From NCBI RefSeq assembly GCF_029892565.1, contig NZ_JARXVH010000013.1:62001-126000 (forward strand): DNA of 64,000 nt, in the 5' to 3' direction. Below, one piece after another: positions 24,948 through 33,974 of the stretch. The notes below the pieces were generated by a model, which ran no database searches, was not told the origin of the DNA, and was given only the letters and a program-made list of their open reading frames with translations. Each line of letters begins with the position of its first letter. Positions within the stretch are counted from its first letter, which is position 1. This DNA is from Streptomyces pseudovenezuelae (lineage in GTDB: Bacteria > Actinomycetota > Actinomycetes > Streptomycetales > Streptomycetaceae). The translations under genes were made by a program, and so were the position numbers.

Positions 24948-26417
24948 TCAGGATGCGCGGCGGAATTCCTCCACACCGGCCCAGTCGCCGTGCAGGGCGT
25001 TTTTCATCCGGAACGGCAGGCGCGCGCTGGCGACCGGCCCGGCGGTGATGTCCGCGGTGTCGAGGACGACCAGGTCACTACGGACTTCGTCGAGGCGGTT
25101 GACCAGGCCGATGAGGTAGCCGTCACCCTCCGGGGCGCCCGCCCCGCGCGGCACGAACACCGGCTCCTGGACGGTGGCCGAGGGGCCGGGTGCCCAGGAG
25201 GAGCGAACGGTGCCACTGTGCGCGTCGACGTGCAGGAACCGGTTGTACATCATGTTGGCCGGCTTCGCGGGCACGCGGGAGAGGTCCAGCAGCGCCGGGT
25301 CGATGTCCATGAGGAACACGTGCCGGTATGCCCCCGACACGTAGCGTTCGTCGACGGCCGGGAACTCCGCCATCGTCGGCAGCAACACCTCACCCTGGGC
25401 ACGCAGGTCGGCGCGACGTGGGTCGAGTTCGACCCGCATGACCGCGCCCTTCAGCTCACCGGGCGCCGACGAGCGCCCCTCGGCGTCGGGGAAGAAACCG
25501 AACACATTGCCGTCGGTGAGCGGGACGTCGTAGTAGATCTTGCCCCGGTCCTCGAAGGCGTTGAGGGTGTGCCCGACGAACGCGTTCGGTCCGCTGAACC
25601 AACGGACGTCCTCAGGCCCGCCGAAGCGCGGGATGACGCCGTAGACCACGTCCAGGCCGGGCTCCCACTGCCAGTGCAGTCCCCCCGCCCTCATCCGCTC
25701 CGCGTCACTCGTGAACGGGGCCACCGGGAAGATCACATAGTTCTCGGTGATGGCCATGTCGTGGACCATGCCGGGATACGGCTGCTTGAACCACGTCTCG
25801 TGCTTGACCTTGCCCGCCGGGTCGATCACGTAGTAGGCGATGTCGTCCGTCGCCTCGCCCTTGGCCTCGTAGCCGAAGCAGTACATGTCGCCGGTCTCGG
25901 GATCGAATTTCGGGTGAGCGGTGAACGTACGGCTGCTGACCTGTCCGGCGAAGTCGGACGCGCCGATCGTCTCCAGCGTCAGCGGGTCCAAGGCGATCGG
26001 CAGGCTGTCCTCTTTGAGCGCCCACAGCAGACCGTTATGCATGACCACGTTGGTGTTGCCGGTGGACCGGCTCAGGCCCGCCACGCTCGGATCATCGGTG
26101 TAGGGGTTGCGGTACAGACCGAACAGGGACTGACGTGCCTCACGCTCCCGGAGATAGCGAGGGGTCTGCACGTAGCGCATCTTGAAGTCGATGTGACCGT
26201 TCTGGATGCGGAACGCACTGACACTGCCGTCCCCGTTGATGAAGATGTCGTCGCCCATCATCGGCGGGTACTGCGGATCCGGTGCCACGCGGAAGAACGA
26301 GCCGTCCAGATCGGCCGGCACCTCGCCCTCGATCTCCAGGTCGTAGATGTCGCCTTCGAAACGCTGGGGCGCCTCCCAGCCGGACATCTGCGGGCTGCGG
26401 GGGAACGGCTTGGTCAT
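24948..26417 (-). CDS. Carotenoid/lignostilbene cleavage oxygenase (CCO1)
   Basis: 489-aa non-haem iron dioxygenase of the RPE65/carotenoid cleavage family (seven-bladed propeller). Candidate iron ligands are visible in the expected order: FTAHPKFDPETGDMY, MVHDMAITENYVIF, AFVGHTLNAFED and the C-terminal ALHGDWAG. FFRVAPDPQYPP and INGDGSVSAFRI near the N-terminus are also family motifs. Such enzymes split polyenes or the central double bond of stilbenoids and phenylpropenes. It starts at ATG 26417, divergent from a PucR regulator 183 bp away. It is clearly more distant from the other two CCOs of this window than those are from each other. Confidence 0.93.
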   Translation of the reverse strand: MTKPFPRSPQMSGWEAPQRFEGDIYDLEIEGEVPADLDGSFFRVAPDPQYPPMMGDDIFINGDGSVSAFRIQNGHIDFKMRYVQTPRYLREREARQSLFGLYRNPYTDDPSVAGLSRSTGNTNVVMHNGLLWALKEDSLPIALDPLTLETIGASDFAGQVSSRTFTAHPKFDPETGDMYCFGYEAKGEATDDIAYYVIDPAGKVKHETWFKQPYPGMVHDMAITENYVIFPVAPFTSDAERMRAGGLHWQWEPGLDVVYGVIPRFGGPEDVRWFSGPNAFVGHTLNAFEDRGKIYYDVPLTDGNVFGFFPDAEGRSSAPGELKGAVMRVELDPRRADLRAQGEVLLPTMAEFPAVDERYVSGAYRHVFLMDIDPALLDLSRVPAKPANMMYNRFLHVDAHSGTVRSSWAPGPSATVQEPVFVPRGAGAPEGDGYLIGLVNRLDEVRSDLVVLDTADITAGPVASARLPFRMKNALHGDWAGVEEFRRAS

Positions 26418-26600
26418 GATGGCTCTCCTGTCGTCAGAGGGGCGTTACGTTCAGTACAGGCGACGCCCCGGTCGGCTTTCTTGCCGCCGGACGACAGAAA
26501 ACCGGGCAGACGTTGGCGCCCGGCACGATGCCGCTGCGCGCCGGGCGGCCCGAAGATGGACTGTGGCAGGTGCAGCACCGACGAGAGGCACGAGGCCACC

Positions 26601-27893
26601 GTGGCGAACGACTGGATCCTGGCACTGAACCCGCGCAAGACCCCTCCGCCCACCCCCTGCTGCTCGGCGGCCACCCTCGCGGCGGCACGGGCCGAGCTGG
26701 GCAGCGGGCCCGTGGCCTGGGCGATCGAGGTCGCGGCACACGCCACGGACAAGGTTGAGGAGATGCTGGACGCCACGCACGCGCTGGACCGCCTCCACGA
26801 CCATGGACAGCGGCTGCGCCGGGCGGCCGAGTCGTGCGCGCTGTCCGTCGTGCGCGGACTCCGCCAGGGCCTGCCCGCCGACGAGGTCACGGTGCCGACC
26901 GAGGCCGTGCAGGGCCTCCGCGACATCGTGCGCTTCGACATCCCGCTGGACCAAGTGCTCCGCGCCATGTGGATCTCCCACGTCCACATCTACGAGTCGC
27001 TGCTGGCCGAACTCGAAGGGGCCCTCGAACCGGCTCACTGGCCCGGCACAGTCCGCCAGGTGAGCGATCTGGCCTTCGCCTACGTCGACGTCTTCGCCCA
27101 GCATGCCGCCCAGGAATACGAGGCGGAGCGGGAACGCTGGCTCGGCAGCGTCGCCGCGGTCCGCCGCCGGGTGATCGACGAGATCCTCGCCGGTCACCCG
27201 GTGGGTCTCGCGGAAGCAGAGGGAATCCTCACGGTCCGCCTGGCACAGCACCACGTCGCCGCGATCCTCTGGACACACGAGACCGGAACCACGGACGCCT
27301 CCGTGACCGTCGACCGACTGCGCCGAGCAGCCACCGAGCTGGCCCGGACCCTGCAGGCGCCGGCCCTTCTGGCGGTGCCCGGCGAGGAGGCCGCGCTCTG
27401 GGTGTGGTGGTGCTGGAAGGAACCGCCGCCGGCCGACATCACCGGTCACCTGCGGGAGGCGCTGCCGGCGGACCTGCGTATGGCCCTGGGGCCCGGCGAC
27501 CGTGGCCTGGAAGGGTTTCGCCGCAGCCATCTGCGGGCCAGAGAAGCCGAGCGCATCGCCCGCTCCGACGGCACACAACGACTGTGCGACTACTCCGAGG
27601 TCGCGGTGGTCTCGCTGCTCACCGCCAACCGGGAACAAGCCCGCTGGTTCGTCGAGGACACCCTCGGCGGTCTCGGCGAGGCCGGCGCGAAAGCGGCCGA
27701 CCTACGCGAGACGCTCCGCCTGTACCTGGCCCACGGCCGCAGCCGCATGGCAGCCGCCGAACGTCTGCACATCGCCGCCACCACCGTCGCCTACCGCGTC
27801 AAACGAGCCGAGGCACTCTTGGGCCGCGCCCTCGACGATGACGAACTCCACCTGAGAATCGCCCTGGAGATCAACAGCCACGCACCCAGGTGA
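26601..27893 (+). CDS. PucR/CdaR-type helix-turn-helix regulator (copy 1)
   Basis: 430-aa transcriptional activator of the PucR C-terminal-HTH group. A long N-terminal helical region (about 1-170) and a central GGDEF-like degenerate domain (about 190-320) precede the HTH_30 motif (about 355-425): LRETLRLYLAHGRSRMAAAE, then LHIAATTVAYRVKRAEALLG. The GTG at 26601 has GAGG six bases upstream; the frame is open far upstream but codes nothing sensible there. It is divergent from CCO1 and convergent with the interrupted CCO2. It is a paralogue of the regulator at 51267, so the two may control paralogous oxygenase genes. Confidence 0.92.
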   Translation: MANDWILALNPRKTPPPTPCCSAATLAAARAELGSGPVAWAIEVAAHATDKVEEMLDATHALDRLHDHGQRLRRAAESCALSVVRGLRQGLPADEVTVPTEAVQGLRDIVRFDIPLDQVLRAMWISHVHIYESLLAELEGALEPAHWPGTVRQVSDLAFAYVDVFAQHAAQEYEAERERWLGSVAAVRRRVIDEILAGHPVGLAEAEGILTVRLAQHHVAAILWTHETGTTDASVTVDRLRRAATELARTLQAPALLAVPGEEAALWVWWCWKEPPPADITGHLREALPADLRMALGPGDRGLEGFRRSHLRAREAERIARSDGTQRLCDYSEVAVVSLLTANREQARWFVEDTLGGLGEAGAKAADLRETLRLYLAHGRSRMAAAERLHIAATTVAYRVKRAEALLGRALDDDELHLRIALEINSHAPR

Positions 27894-28044
27894 CCGCTCA
27901 GACGCAGGGCGGGACCAGGGCGTGTGAAGCGACGCCGAGCAGTGAGAACCACCGAGAAGTGCCCATCCGCGGGTGCCGATGCCAAGGCTGAGTCTCTGTC
28001 GACCTGCTGGCCCGGCACGGAGGTCATGTGACCGCTACGGGCGG

Positions 28045-28821
28045 TCACTCACCATTCCGACAGGCCGCTACAGCCCTGTCCAGGGTCTGGTGGTCGGCCC
28101 AGTTTCCGTGGAAGCCGAACGGGACCCGGCTGGGGAGCTTGACCCGGGCCAGCGGGGTCCGGCGCAGGTCGGCGGCGTCGTGGATAAGCAGTTCGCTCAG
28201 GTCGGTGGCCCGGTTCCACCAGAGCGAGAGCAGGTAGCCGTCGTCCTCGCTGCGGGTGGTCTCGCGGGAGACGAAGACCGGCTCGCTCGGGCTGGTCAGC
28301 CCGCCCGGGCCCTCGACGACGGTCGTGCTGTCGAGGAGGTAGTCGTGGCGAGCCAGGCCGTCGCTCATGGTGTCGTCGGCCAGACCGCGCGTGGTGACGA
28401 CGTAGCCGTAGCGGTGTGGCCGTCCCAGACAGGCGTCGTTGATCTTGGGGAACTCGCCCGCGATCCCGCTGATCATCTCCTCCGTGGCGCGTCCGGTGGC
28501 GAGGTCGACGCGCCAGCGGTAGGGCAGGGCCGGGGGGAACCACTCGTGGGAGCTCACCGGAGTACCCAGGCGGTCGGCGGGGGTGCCGAGCCGGGTGATC
28601 CTGTGCCCGTCGATGATCAGCTCGCCGTCCTGCTCGTAGGCGTTGAAGAAGTGGGTGTTGGCGAACTGCCCGCCGGCCTCGTGCCAGGTGACCTGATGGG
28701 TGCGGCGGTCCATGAGGACGATCTGCACGCCGTGGTCGAGGGAGCTCTCGTCCCAGACCACTCCCGGTCGTCCCTGGGCGATCAGGTCGAGGCGGAACTG
28801 TGCGGGCGTGACGGAGAAGAC
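28045..28821 (-). pseudogene. 3' part of carotenoid-oxygenase gene CCO2, severed by the integrated element
   Basis: The minus strand reads SVTPAQFRLDLIAQGRPG, then VVWDESSLDHG and on to GFHGNWADHQTLDRAV, the C-terminal half of a CCO closely similar to CCO3. It holds the last candidate iron ligand (His in GFHGNW). It has no own start and joins without frame loss to the 5' part at 43022-43709 when the element is removed. It is convergent with PucR copy 1, 152 bp from its end. A product could only come from an internal ATG at 28761 and would lack most metal ligands. Confidence 0.93.
28815..28821. other. attL core
   Basis: AGAAGAC at the junction of CCO2 3' sequence (to the left) and element sequence (to the right). 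The same 7 bases are found at 43022. The flanks differ immediately on the element side (AGGCGCC). Confidence 0.8.
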
Positions 28822-29351
28822 AGGCGCCTACCTCGCCTCGGTCACCGGAGCCTGACGGGCTTCTGACCTGCGGTCCGGCCGTCGTCATTGGTCGTTGTTG
28901 GCCGTCGTCGGTTGACCTCCGACGGCCCACAGACGGCCCGGCCGTGACTGACTGCCACTGTTGAAGTGAGTCCTAGCGCCAAAGACCCCCCAGCCTTGAT
29001 TGGCTGGGAGCGTCTCGCGGGTGGCGCGCGGTTGGTTCCGCACCGCCGATATCCGCCTTGTAATGGCAGTCGCGATCAAGAGCGTGGACACGCAGGTCAC
29101 TGCCGCTGCGGCACCAGCCCAGCCCATCGGCGCATCTCGACTGCGGCGAGCCGTCGTTGACCGTGGCTGATCACACGATGTGGCATGGATGTGGCACGTC
29201 TGCTGCACCAGTTGACCGGTCGCCGTTGGGACCTTGGGGCGCGTCGGACGGCGCAGTCAACAGTAAGGACCTCGACTTACCCCTACCACGGAAGGGGTAG
29301 AGCCACCTAAATCCAACTACATTCGCGCGATAGATATGCCACAATCAAACA
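28822..29351. other. Left end of the element, no convincing gene
   Basis: This 530-bp stretch holds the arm-type repeat and, near 29300, AT-rich promoter-like sequence ahead of the gene at 29352. A minus-strand frame at 28885-29208 contains a possible membrane helix (GWAGAAAAVTCVSTLLIATA), but it lies over the integrase arm site and has no clear ribosome site, so I do not call it. Confidence 0.5.
28921..28939. repeat. Left arm-type integrase site (copy of 42921-42939)
   Basis: The 19-nt sequence GACGGCCCACAGACGGCCC is itself two GACGGCCC units 11 bp apart. An identical copy lies at 42921-42939. Each copy is about 80-105 bp inside its att core, the usual place for arm sites of tyrosine integrases. 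Confidence 0.7.
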
Positions 29352-30482
29352 ATGGCGACCAGGATAAACAAAAAGAGCCGAACACTTGGTTTCAATGATA
29401 TTGAGATCAAACCTTGCGGCCTCGGATACATGTACGAGTATGAAGAATGCAAGGAAATCAGCCTACCCGGCCTCCGGCGCGCAATTGCCAAATTGGAAGG
29501 AAAGAAGGTACCGCCATTCGATGTCCAGCCAACAGCCTTAGAGAAGATCGCCACCATCTCCGAAGGAGAGGCTGAACGACTACTAGAGGGAACGACCGGA
29601 AATGTAACATTCTGCCTACGCGGCAACGTCAGGCCAGAGTTCATCACAATAGACGTAAACAATTCGGGGGATCTTATCGCCTCTTTCTTCATTCCTTGCG
29701 AGATAGACGATCCGTCTTACGCAACCGAAGCCTTCTCTCCCCATCTTGCAATTCGAGGTGCCCGCCTCATCCAGTGTAAATACTGGGATGACCCTGGCCC
29801 GAAAATCCCGCCAGGATGGGACATTGACGTACTCCTTCCTCGCAACAGGAGCCTACTTTCGAGTGTTCGCGAGTTGGCCGTGGTGCTCGCTAGGTCGGCT
29901 GGGCTGGCACCTGACGTTCCCGTGGGGCCCGAGTTCGTAGCGGGCCTTTGTCATGGCGGTGCCCCCGACTCGCTTGTTGGACTTGAGGAGTCAGACTGGC
30001 TAGAAGTGAAGTCGCAAGGCTACGACCTGGACAACGTAAAAGATAAAATTGAGCTTGCCCAGGATGTTTCACGCTTCGCCAACGGCGAGACGGGAGGAAT
30101 TCTCGCTATCGGCTACAGGGCCAAGAAGAATCGGAACGGCGAGTCGATCTCCAAGTGCACTCCCATCCCTGAGAGGTTTGCGCAGGCCGTTCGCTACAGG
30201 GCAACTATCGACAGTCGAATATTTCCTCCCATTGATGGGCTTAAAATCCGAACGTCTCCGCATGGCGGAGGGTGGATACTGACTGTATTTATCCCATCGC
30301 AAGCGGAAGAGAATAAGCCATTCCTGGTCCATGGCGCTATTGTCGGCGGCAAGGTGGAAGGGGCCTTCATTTCGATCGTTAGACGGCGAGGAGAGGCTTC
30401 AATTCCAATCACAGGGCCAGCAATTCACAGCATGTTGGCTGCAGGACGTTCGATATTGCACCGTAAAGACATTGGCCAGTAG
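29352..30482 (+). CDS. Schlafen/AlbA_2-domain-like protein (cargo gene)
   Basis: 376-aa soluble protein. Residues about 1-190 match nothing I recognise. Residues about 205-340 resemble the AlbA_2/Schlafen nucleic-acid-binding domain: EESDWLEVKSQGYDL, then VSRFANGETGGILAIGYRAK, the characteristic E-x-K strand and the FAN...GG-LxIG turn. Codon use is much AT-richer than in the neighbours (ATA, AAT, AGA and a TTA Leu codon at 29538), a sign of recent transfer, and the TTA could make translation depend on the bldA tRNA. No clear ribosome site precedes the ATG. It lies in the element beside a HEPN-like gene, a combination suggestive of phage defence. Function is inference. Confidence 0.8.
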   Translation: MATRINKKSRTLGFNDIEIKPCGLGYMYEYEECKEISLPGLRRAIAKLEGKKVPPFDVQPTALEKIATISEGEAERLLEGTTGNVTFCLRGNVRPEFITIDVNNSGDLIASFFIPCEIDDPSYATEAFSPHLAIRGARLIQCKYWDDPGPKIPPGWDIDVLLPRNRSLLSSVRELAVVLARSAGLAPDVPVGPEFVAGLCHGGAPDSLVGLEESDWLEVKSQGYDLDNVKDKIELAQDVSRFANGETGGILAIGYRAKKNRNGESISKCTPIPERFAQAVRYRATIDSRIFPPIDGLKIRTSPHGGGWILTVFIPSQAEENKPFLVHGAIVGGKVEGAFISIVRRRGEASIPITGPAIHSMLAAGRSILHRKDIGQ

Positions 30483-30602
30483 CCGGTCCGCTGGTTAAGG
30501 CTTGTCCCGTAATTGACGTCAGAGACGCCTCAGGCCCGTCCTGACGGACAAGGCGCCGGAGGGTGCGGTGGACTCCGCGCCCCTCAGGTAGAGCAGTCGA
30601 CT

Positions 30603-31403
30603 CTAGCCTCCTGTAGGTGGGTCAACATGGTAGGCGAACCTGGTAGAGAAATCCCAGCTGCGATGCCTGTGATATTTACCCGAACTGGTCATTTCGATTT
30701 CAATCGACGTGTTTTCGCCTACGGCGCTCTCGTCCACCACCCACCGCAAGTTTACGGTGTCACCAGTTGCCGAATCCGCTTCCCCTCTAAAATTTCGCGT
30801 CAAGAGTTTCCAGTTCAGATCACGATCCTGCGCGTCCCAGCCACGACAATGGAAATCGACAACCTGACCAACCTGGAGGCGCAAATTAGTAAAGTGCGCA
30901 CCCGATTCGTTAAATTCGTTGCCAAAAGAATCCACGAGCGAGTCAACCACAGGGTAATGATTGAGGTCCGGCCCTCTCTGGCTTCGATAAATCGTTACAA
31001 CATTCCTCAACTCTCCGGCAATTCCGGACAGTAGATCACGCTCAAAAGGTAGCAGATCCCTGCTGTGCATCGGGACATTTCTGAAGTCCTCGATTCGATC
31101 CATGTAAATATCGAACCGCTTCCGCTCAAGAAGTGCAGGCTTGAACTCCTCCCAATTCTTCACAATGATTTTACGGAGTTCGTAAATATGGGTATACGCC
31201 AGAAGATCACTTTCGATTGCGGCGCCATCCCGCCGCTTACGTTCCTCTTCTCGCCTTGCTTCAAGCGTCGCGACGTCCAGAGTGCCTCGCGTCACCCAAT
31301 CGCTGCCGAGCACGGAGCGGATGAGAAGGCGAAGGGATGCCTCGATCCCGTTGATGGCCTCAGTGGGTTCCATCCTGCCATTGTGTCGAAGGCCAGCCTC
31401 CAT
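30603..31403 (-). CDS. HEPN-like domain protein (cargo gene)
   Basis: 266-aa protein. Residues about 15-135 are helical and contain EDFRNVPMHSRDLLPFE, in which R108 and H113 make the R-x4-H motif of HEPN ribonucleases, followed by a helix (LLSGIAGELRN) like that in Swt1-type HEPN domains. Residues about 160-260 look beta-rich (VGQVVDFHCRGWDAQDRDLN) and may be a recognition domain. Like the gene at 29352 it is AT-richer than the core element genes. The two are convergent, 120 bp apart. Start is uncertain: ATG 31403 or ATG 31373 (GGCAGG upstream). Its target is unknown; an RNA-cleaving defence or toxin role is a hypothesis. Confidence 0.75.
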   Translation of the reverse strand: MEAGLRHNGRMEPTEAINGIEASLRLLIRSVLGSDWVTRGTLDVATLEARREEERKRRDGAAIESDLLAYTHIYELRKIIVKNWEEFKPALLERKRFDIYMDRIEDFRNVPMHSRDLLPFERDLLSGIAGELRNVVTIYRSQRGPDLNHYPVVDSLVDSFGNEFNESGAHFTNLRLQVGQVVDFHCRGWDAQDRDLNWKLLTRNFRGEADSATGDTVNLRWVVDESAVGENTSIEIEMTSSGKYHRHRSWDFSTRFAYHVDPPTGG

Positions 31404-31516
31404 GTCCCGTCATTTCGTCCATCGGCTTCCGCGTGCGGGGCCACGAGAGGCACACCTACTCAATAAGGCGGTGAACTCCCGATCGACGGAGGTTTGGAGA
31501 AGATCACTGAGGTTCT

Positions 31517-32266
31517 TCAGCGTTGCCGCTCCAGAGTGAGGATGGCTTTGGCGATTGACGTCATGCGATTCGGGCTGCATCGGGATCTGCGGAAGATCTG
31601 CCAGGACTTCAGGCGTGCGACGCCGCGTTCGACCGGTGCCCGTGCCGCGGCCAGGGCCCGGTTGAGGGTCTTCTCGGTGAGGGTGAGTTCCTGCAGGGGC
31701 CTGCGTTTGATGCCGGTGCTCACCCAGGGGCCGCCGCCCTGGTAGGCGAGGTCGGCCAGGATGGGGACGCCCTGGCGCTCGCAGATGCGGATGATCCGGT
31801 GGGTGCGGGCGGCGGTCAGGTCGTGAGTCCGGCCGGGCAGTGCGGGTGAGAGCCACAGCAGCCGGCCGCCTGGGTTGGTGACCACCTGCACGTTCACCCC
31901 GTGCCGGCGGTGTTTGTGGGAGTAGTCGGCCCGGCCGTCGCCGACCCGGTCGCACTCGGCGAGCGTGCCGTCCAGCAGGACGAAGTCCGCATCGGCCTCG
32001 CGCAGGACCTTCAGCAGGCCCGGCGCGCGTTCGGCGAGCAGGCGGATGACCGTGCTGGTGTAGGCGTGGGCGGTGGACTCGCTGATCCCGAACCCGGCAG
32101 CGATCTTCGCCAGGGTGGTGTGTTCGCGCAGGTACACCAGTGCCACCATCGCGCGCTGGGACGGGCGGAGCTTGCAGCGCCGGTCACCCTCACGGGTGAC
32201 GATGAGCATCGTGACCCACTCCACGAGCGCATGGGGCAGGTCGAGTGCGGCAGGATAGATGACCAA
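31517..32266 (-). CDS. IS5-like (DDE_Tnp_4 group) transposase
   Basis: 249-aa transposase that appears intact. An N-terminal HTH (about 35-90: LREHTTLAKIAAGFGISEST) precedes a DDE nuclease domain: the first Asp in FVLLDGTLAECDRV, the second in PILADLAYQGGGP, and the Glu in APVERGVARLKSWQIF. The likely start is TTG 32266 with a G-rich site upstream. Upstream at 32264-32338, CGAGGCCCCCGAGC and an inverted GCCCGGGGGCCTCG can pair. I could not define terminal inverted repeats, so the IS boundaries are not given. It has landed between the cargo genes and the regulator pair of the element. Confidence 0.9.
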   Translation of the reverse strand: MVIYPAALDLPHALVEWVTMLIVTREGDRRCKLRPSQRAMVALVYLREHTTLAKIAAGFGISESTAHAYTSTVIRLLAERAPGLLKVLREADADFVLLDGTLAECDRVGDGRADYSHKHRRHGVNVQVVTNPGGRLLWLSPALPGRTHDLTAARTHRIIRICERQGVPILADLAYQGGGPWVSTGIKRRPLQELTLTEKTLNRALAAARAPVERGVARLKSWQIFRRSRCSPNRMTSIAKAILTLERQR

Positions 32267-32428
32267 CGAGGCCCCCGAGCAATGTGGTTGAGACGTCAGA
32301 CATCTCGATCAACAGCCCGGGGGCCTCGCTCGTTGCGCTTCATGGACCGTCACCTGATCGGTGGCCAACTCGAAGAAGCTCACTGGAACGAGCCTGTCTT
32401 TGCCCTTACCGCGCGGCGCTGACCGAGT

Positions 32429-33091
32429 TCAAGCGCTGGTTGCCTCGGGGATGAGTCTGCTGGTGAAGCCCCTGCCGCACAGCCGCTCATAGGCGGCCAC
32501 GACGGCATCCGGCACAACCTGCTCGATGGCCAGACCCCAGCCGGGGAGCAGGAGCACTCGTTGCAGGGCGCCCACGATCATGTCGATCACCATGTGAGCG
32601 TCTCCGATGGAGTCGGTGTATTCCTCCAAGTCCATCGGCGAGGACGCGCACACCACTTCGACGTCGGCCCAGAGCTTCCCCAGCATGGCGTACGAGCGCC
32701 GCTCTTCGTACGGCTTGCTCACGAGCAGGACAGACGAGGCCTCGATGCCGGCCTCGGCCAGCACCGCTTTTGTGAACTCGATGTTCTCTGCAGTGCTCGT
32801 CGCGCGCGGTTCCAGCAACACGGCGGAATTCGGTACCCCGAGCTGCATCGCTCGCTCGCGGTAGTGGACCGCTTCTCCCTGCGGCATGTGCGTTCGGGTC
32901 GTGCGGCTGGTGGCCCCGGTGAACACGATGACCGGCGCCATGCCCTGGTGATACAGCTCCGCCGTCACGTCAGCCACACCGAGGTCGTGGCTGCCCAGAC
33001 CGACGGCCACTGAACAGGGCCGTGGGGCGTGGTGCATGCGGTGGTAGTCCCACAGAAGTCGGGCGTCCGCCCACGCCTGTGCCGAGATCAT
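32429..33091 (-). CDS. YdcF-family (DUF218) protein
   Basis: 220-aa soluble protein of the YdcF/SanA/ElyC group. CSVAVGLGSHDLGVADVTAE, VIVFTGATS and the EPRATSTAENIEFTKAVLAE motif define the family Rossmann-like fold; these proteins bind nucleotide-like ligands, and the role of most is unknown. The ATG at 33091 has GAAGGGG upstream and overlaps the GntR stop by 4 nt. This coupling suggests the protein works with, or is controlled by, the repressor. It has no signal peptide or membrane helix. Confidence 0.87.
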   Translation of the reverse strand: MISAQAWADARLLWDYHRMHHAPRPCSVAVGLGSHDLGVADVTAELYHQGMAPVIVFTGATSRTTRTHMPQGEAVHYRERAMQLGVPNSAVLLEPRATSTAENIEFTKAVLAEAGIEASSVLLVSKPYEERRSYAMLGKLWADVEVVCASSPMDLEEYTDSIGDAHMVIDMIVGALQRVLLLPGWGLAIEQVVPDAVVAAYERLCGRGFTSRLIPEATSA

Positions 33092-33882
33092 TTCTGCCCC
33101 TTCCCGTCCTGTGCCGAGTCCGGAACCTTGAAGTCGTACTCCCACGCGAAGCGCGATGCCGCATGGAGGCCGATGGCGTACTCAATGACCGTGCCGTCAG
33201 CGGTATAGGTCGTGCGGTGCAGCTCTACGACGGGCTCTCCCGACGGCAACTGCAACAGCTTCACCTCGTCCGCCGTGGGGACGCGAGCGAATAGCGCCTC
33301 TCTCATGTGGTCGATCTCGTACCCCGCGTCATACAGCACCCTGTATCCGCCACCACGGCCGGCGGGTCCGGGCGTGGGGTCGACGATGCGGGTCCCCTCG
33401 ACGTGTTCGGGTCGGTAGTAGCTGGTCAGGGTGTGGGTGGGCTGGGTGCCCTCCTTCACCAGGCGGGCGCGCGCGTACACCTCGGAACCGACTGGGATGC
33501 GTAGCCCCTCGGCAACGACATCACTCGCTTCCACACGGCTCACGGTCTGAGTCTGCTCGTTGCGCTTGTACTCACGCCCTGACGCCACCCGGTCCGCGAT
33601 GAACGCGACCTCATCGCCGTCACGCCACTTCGCCTTGTCGTACCGGGCGATACCGAGCCGCTTGAGTGGAGTGCGCGGGCGCACGACCGTGCCGTGCCCG
33701 CGTGACGACGTCACCAGCCCCTCGGCCTCAAGCGCCTTGTACGCCTGATGGACCGTGGATTTTGAGCCTTCCCCAGCCTCGACAAGGTCTCTGATCTGGG
33801 GCAACTGGGCCCCCGGCGCGTATTCGCCGCTTCTGATCTGTTCCGCGAGCCGATCCGCCAGCTCGCGCCACTTGGCTACCAC
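33088..33882 (-). CDS. GntR/HutC-family repressor (KorSA-like)
   Basis: 264-aa regulator. The winged-helix domain (about 1-75) shows WRELADRLAEQIRSGEYAPG, the LPQIRDLVEAG variant of the usual LPSE motif, and STVHQAYKALEAEGLV. The C-terminal UTRA ligand domain (about 95-255) shows YARARLVKEG, TSYYRPEHVEGTRI and LHRTTYTADGTVIEYA. In the related pSAM2 element a GntR protein, KorSA, represses transfer and replication genes. GTG 33882 is chosen because GGAGGGAGA lies five bases upstream. Three palindromic operator-like sites lie just upstream (33917-33986), so it probably regulates itself and the divergent transfer operon. Confidence 0.92.
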   Translation of the reverse strand: MVAKWRELADRLAEQIRSGEYAPGAQLPQIRDLVEAGEGSKSTVHQAYKALEAEGLVTSSRGHGTVVRPRTPLKRLGIARYDKAKWRDGDEVAFIADRVASGREYKRNEQTQTVSRVEASDVVAEGLRIPVGSEVYARARLVKEGTQPTHTLTSYYRPEHVEGTRIVDPTPGPAGRGGGYRVLYDAGYEIDHMREALFARVPTADEVKLLQLPSGEPVVELHRTTYTADGTVIEYAIGLHAASRFAWEYDFKVPDSAQDGKGQK

Positions 33883-33916
33883 AGCCGATCTCCCTCCGAC
33901 GCCTCCCAGTGAATCA

Positions 33917-33948
33917 CAGTCCCAGGACTGTTGACAGTCCTGGGACTG
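33917..33948. promoter_or_regulatory. Paired palindromic operator with embedded promoter
   Basis: CAGTCCCAGGACTG (33917-33930) and CAGTCCTGGGACTG (33935-33948) are perfect inverted copies separated by TTGA. TTGACA (33931-33936) inside the pair could be a plus-strand -35 box, with CATCTT 17 bp on. A repressor bound here would block this promoter and the repressor's own. Confidence 0.75.
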
Positions 33949-33974
33949 CATGTCATCTTCGTTTTGGGCGGTCG

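Noticed and set aside
24606..26600. Very long open frame running into the PucR gene from upstream (over 600 extra codons)
   Set aside because: It is the antisense of the CCO1 gene and IS debris; high GC keeps the frame open. The PucR start at 26601 has a proper ribosome site and family sequence begins there.
28045..28761. A short complete oxygenase gene
   Set aside because: It is only the 3' part of the gene interrupted by the element; it has no upstream start of its own.
31517..32338. Full IS with defined inverted repeats
   Set aside because: The transposase is clear but I could not find matching terminal repeats or a target duplication by eye.
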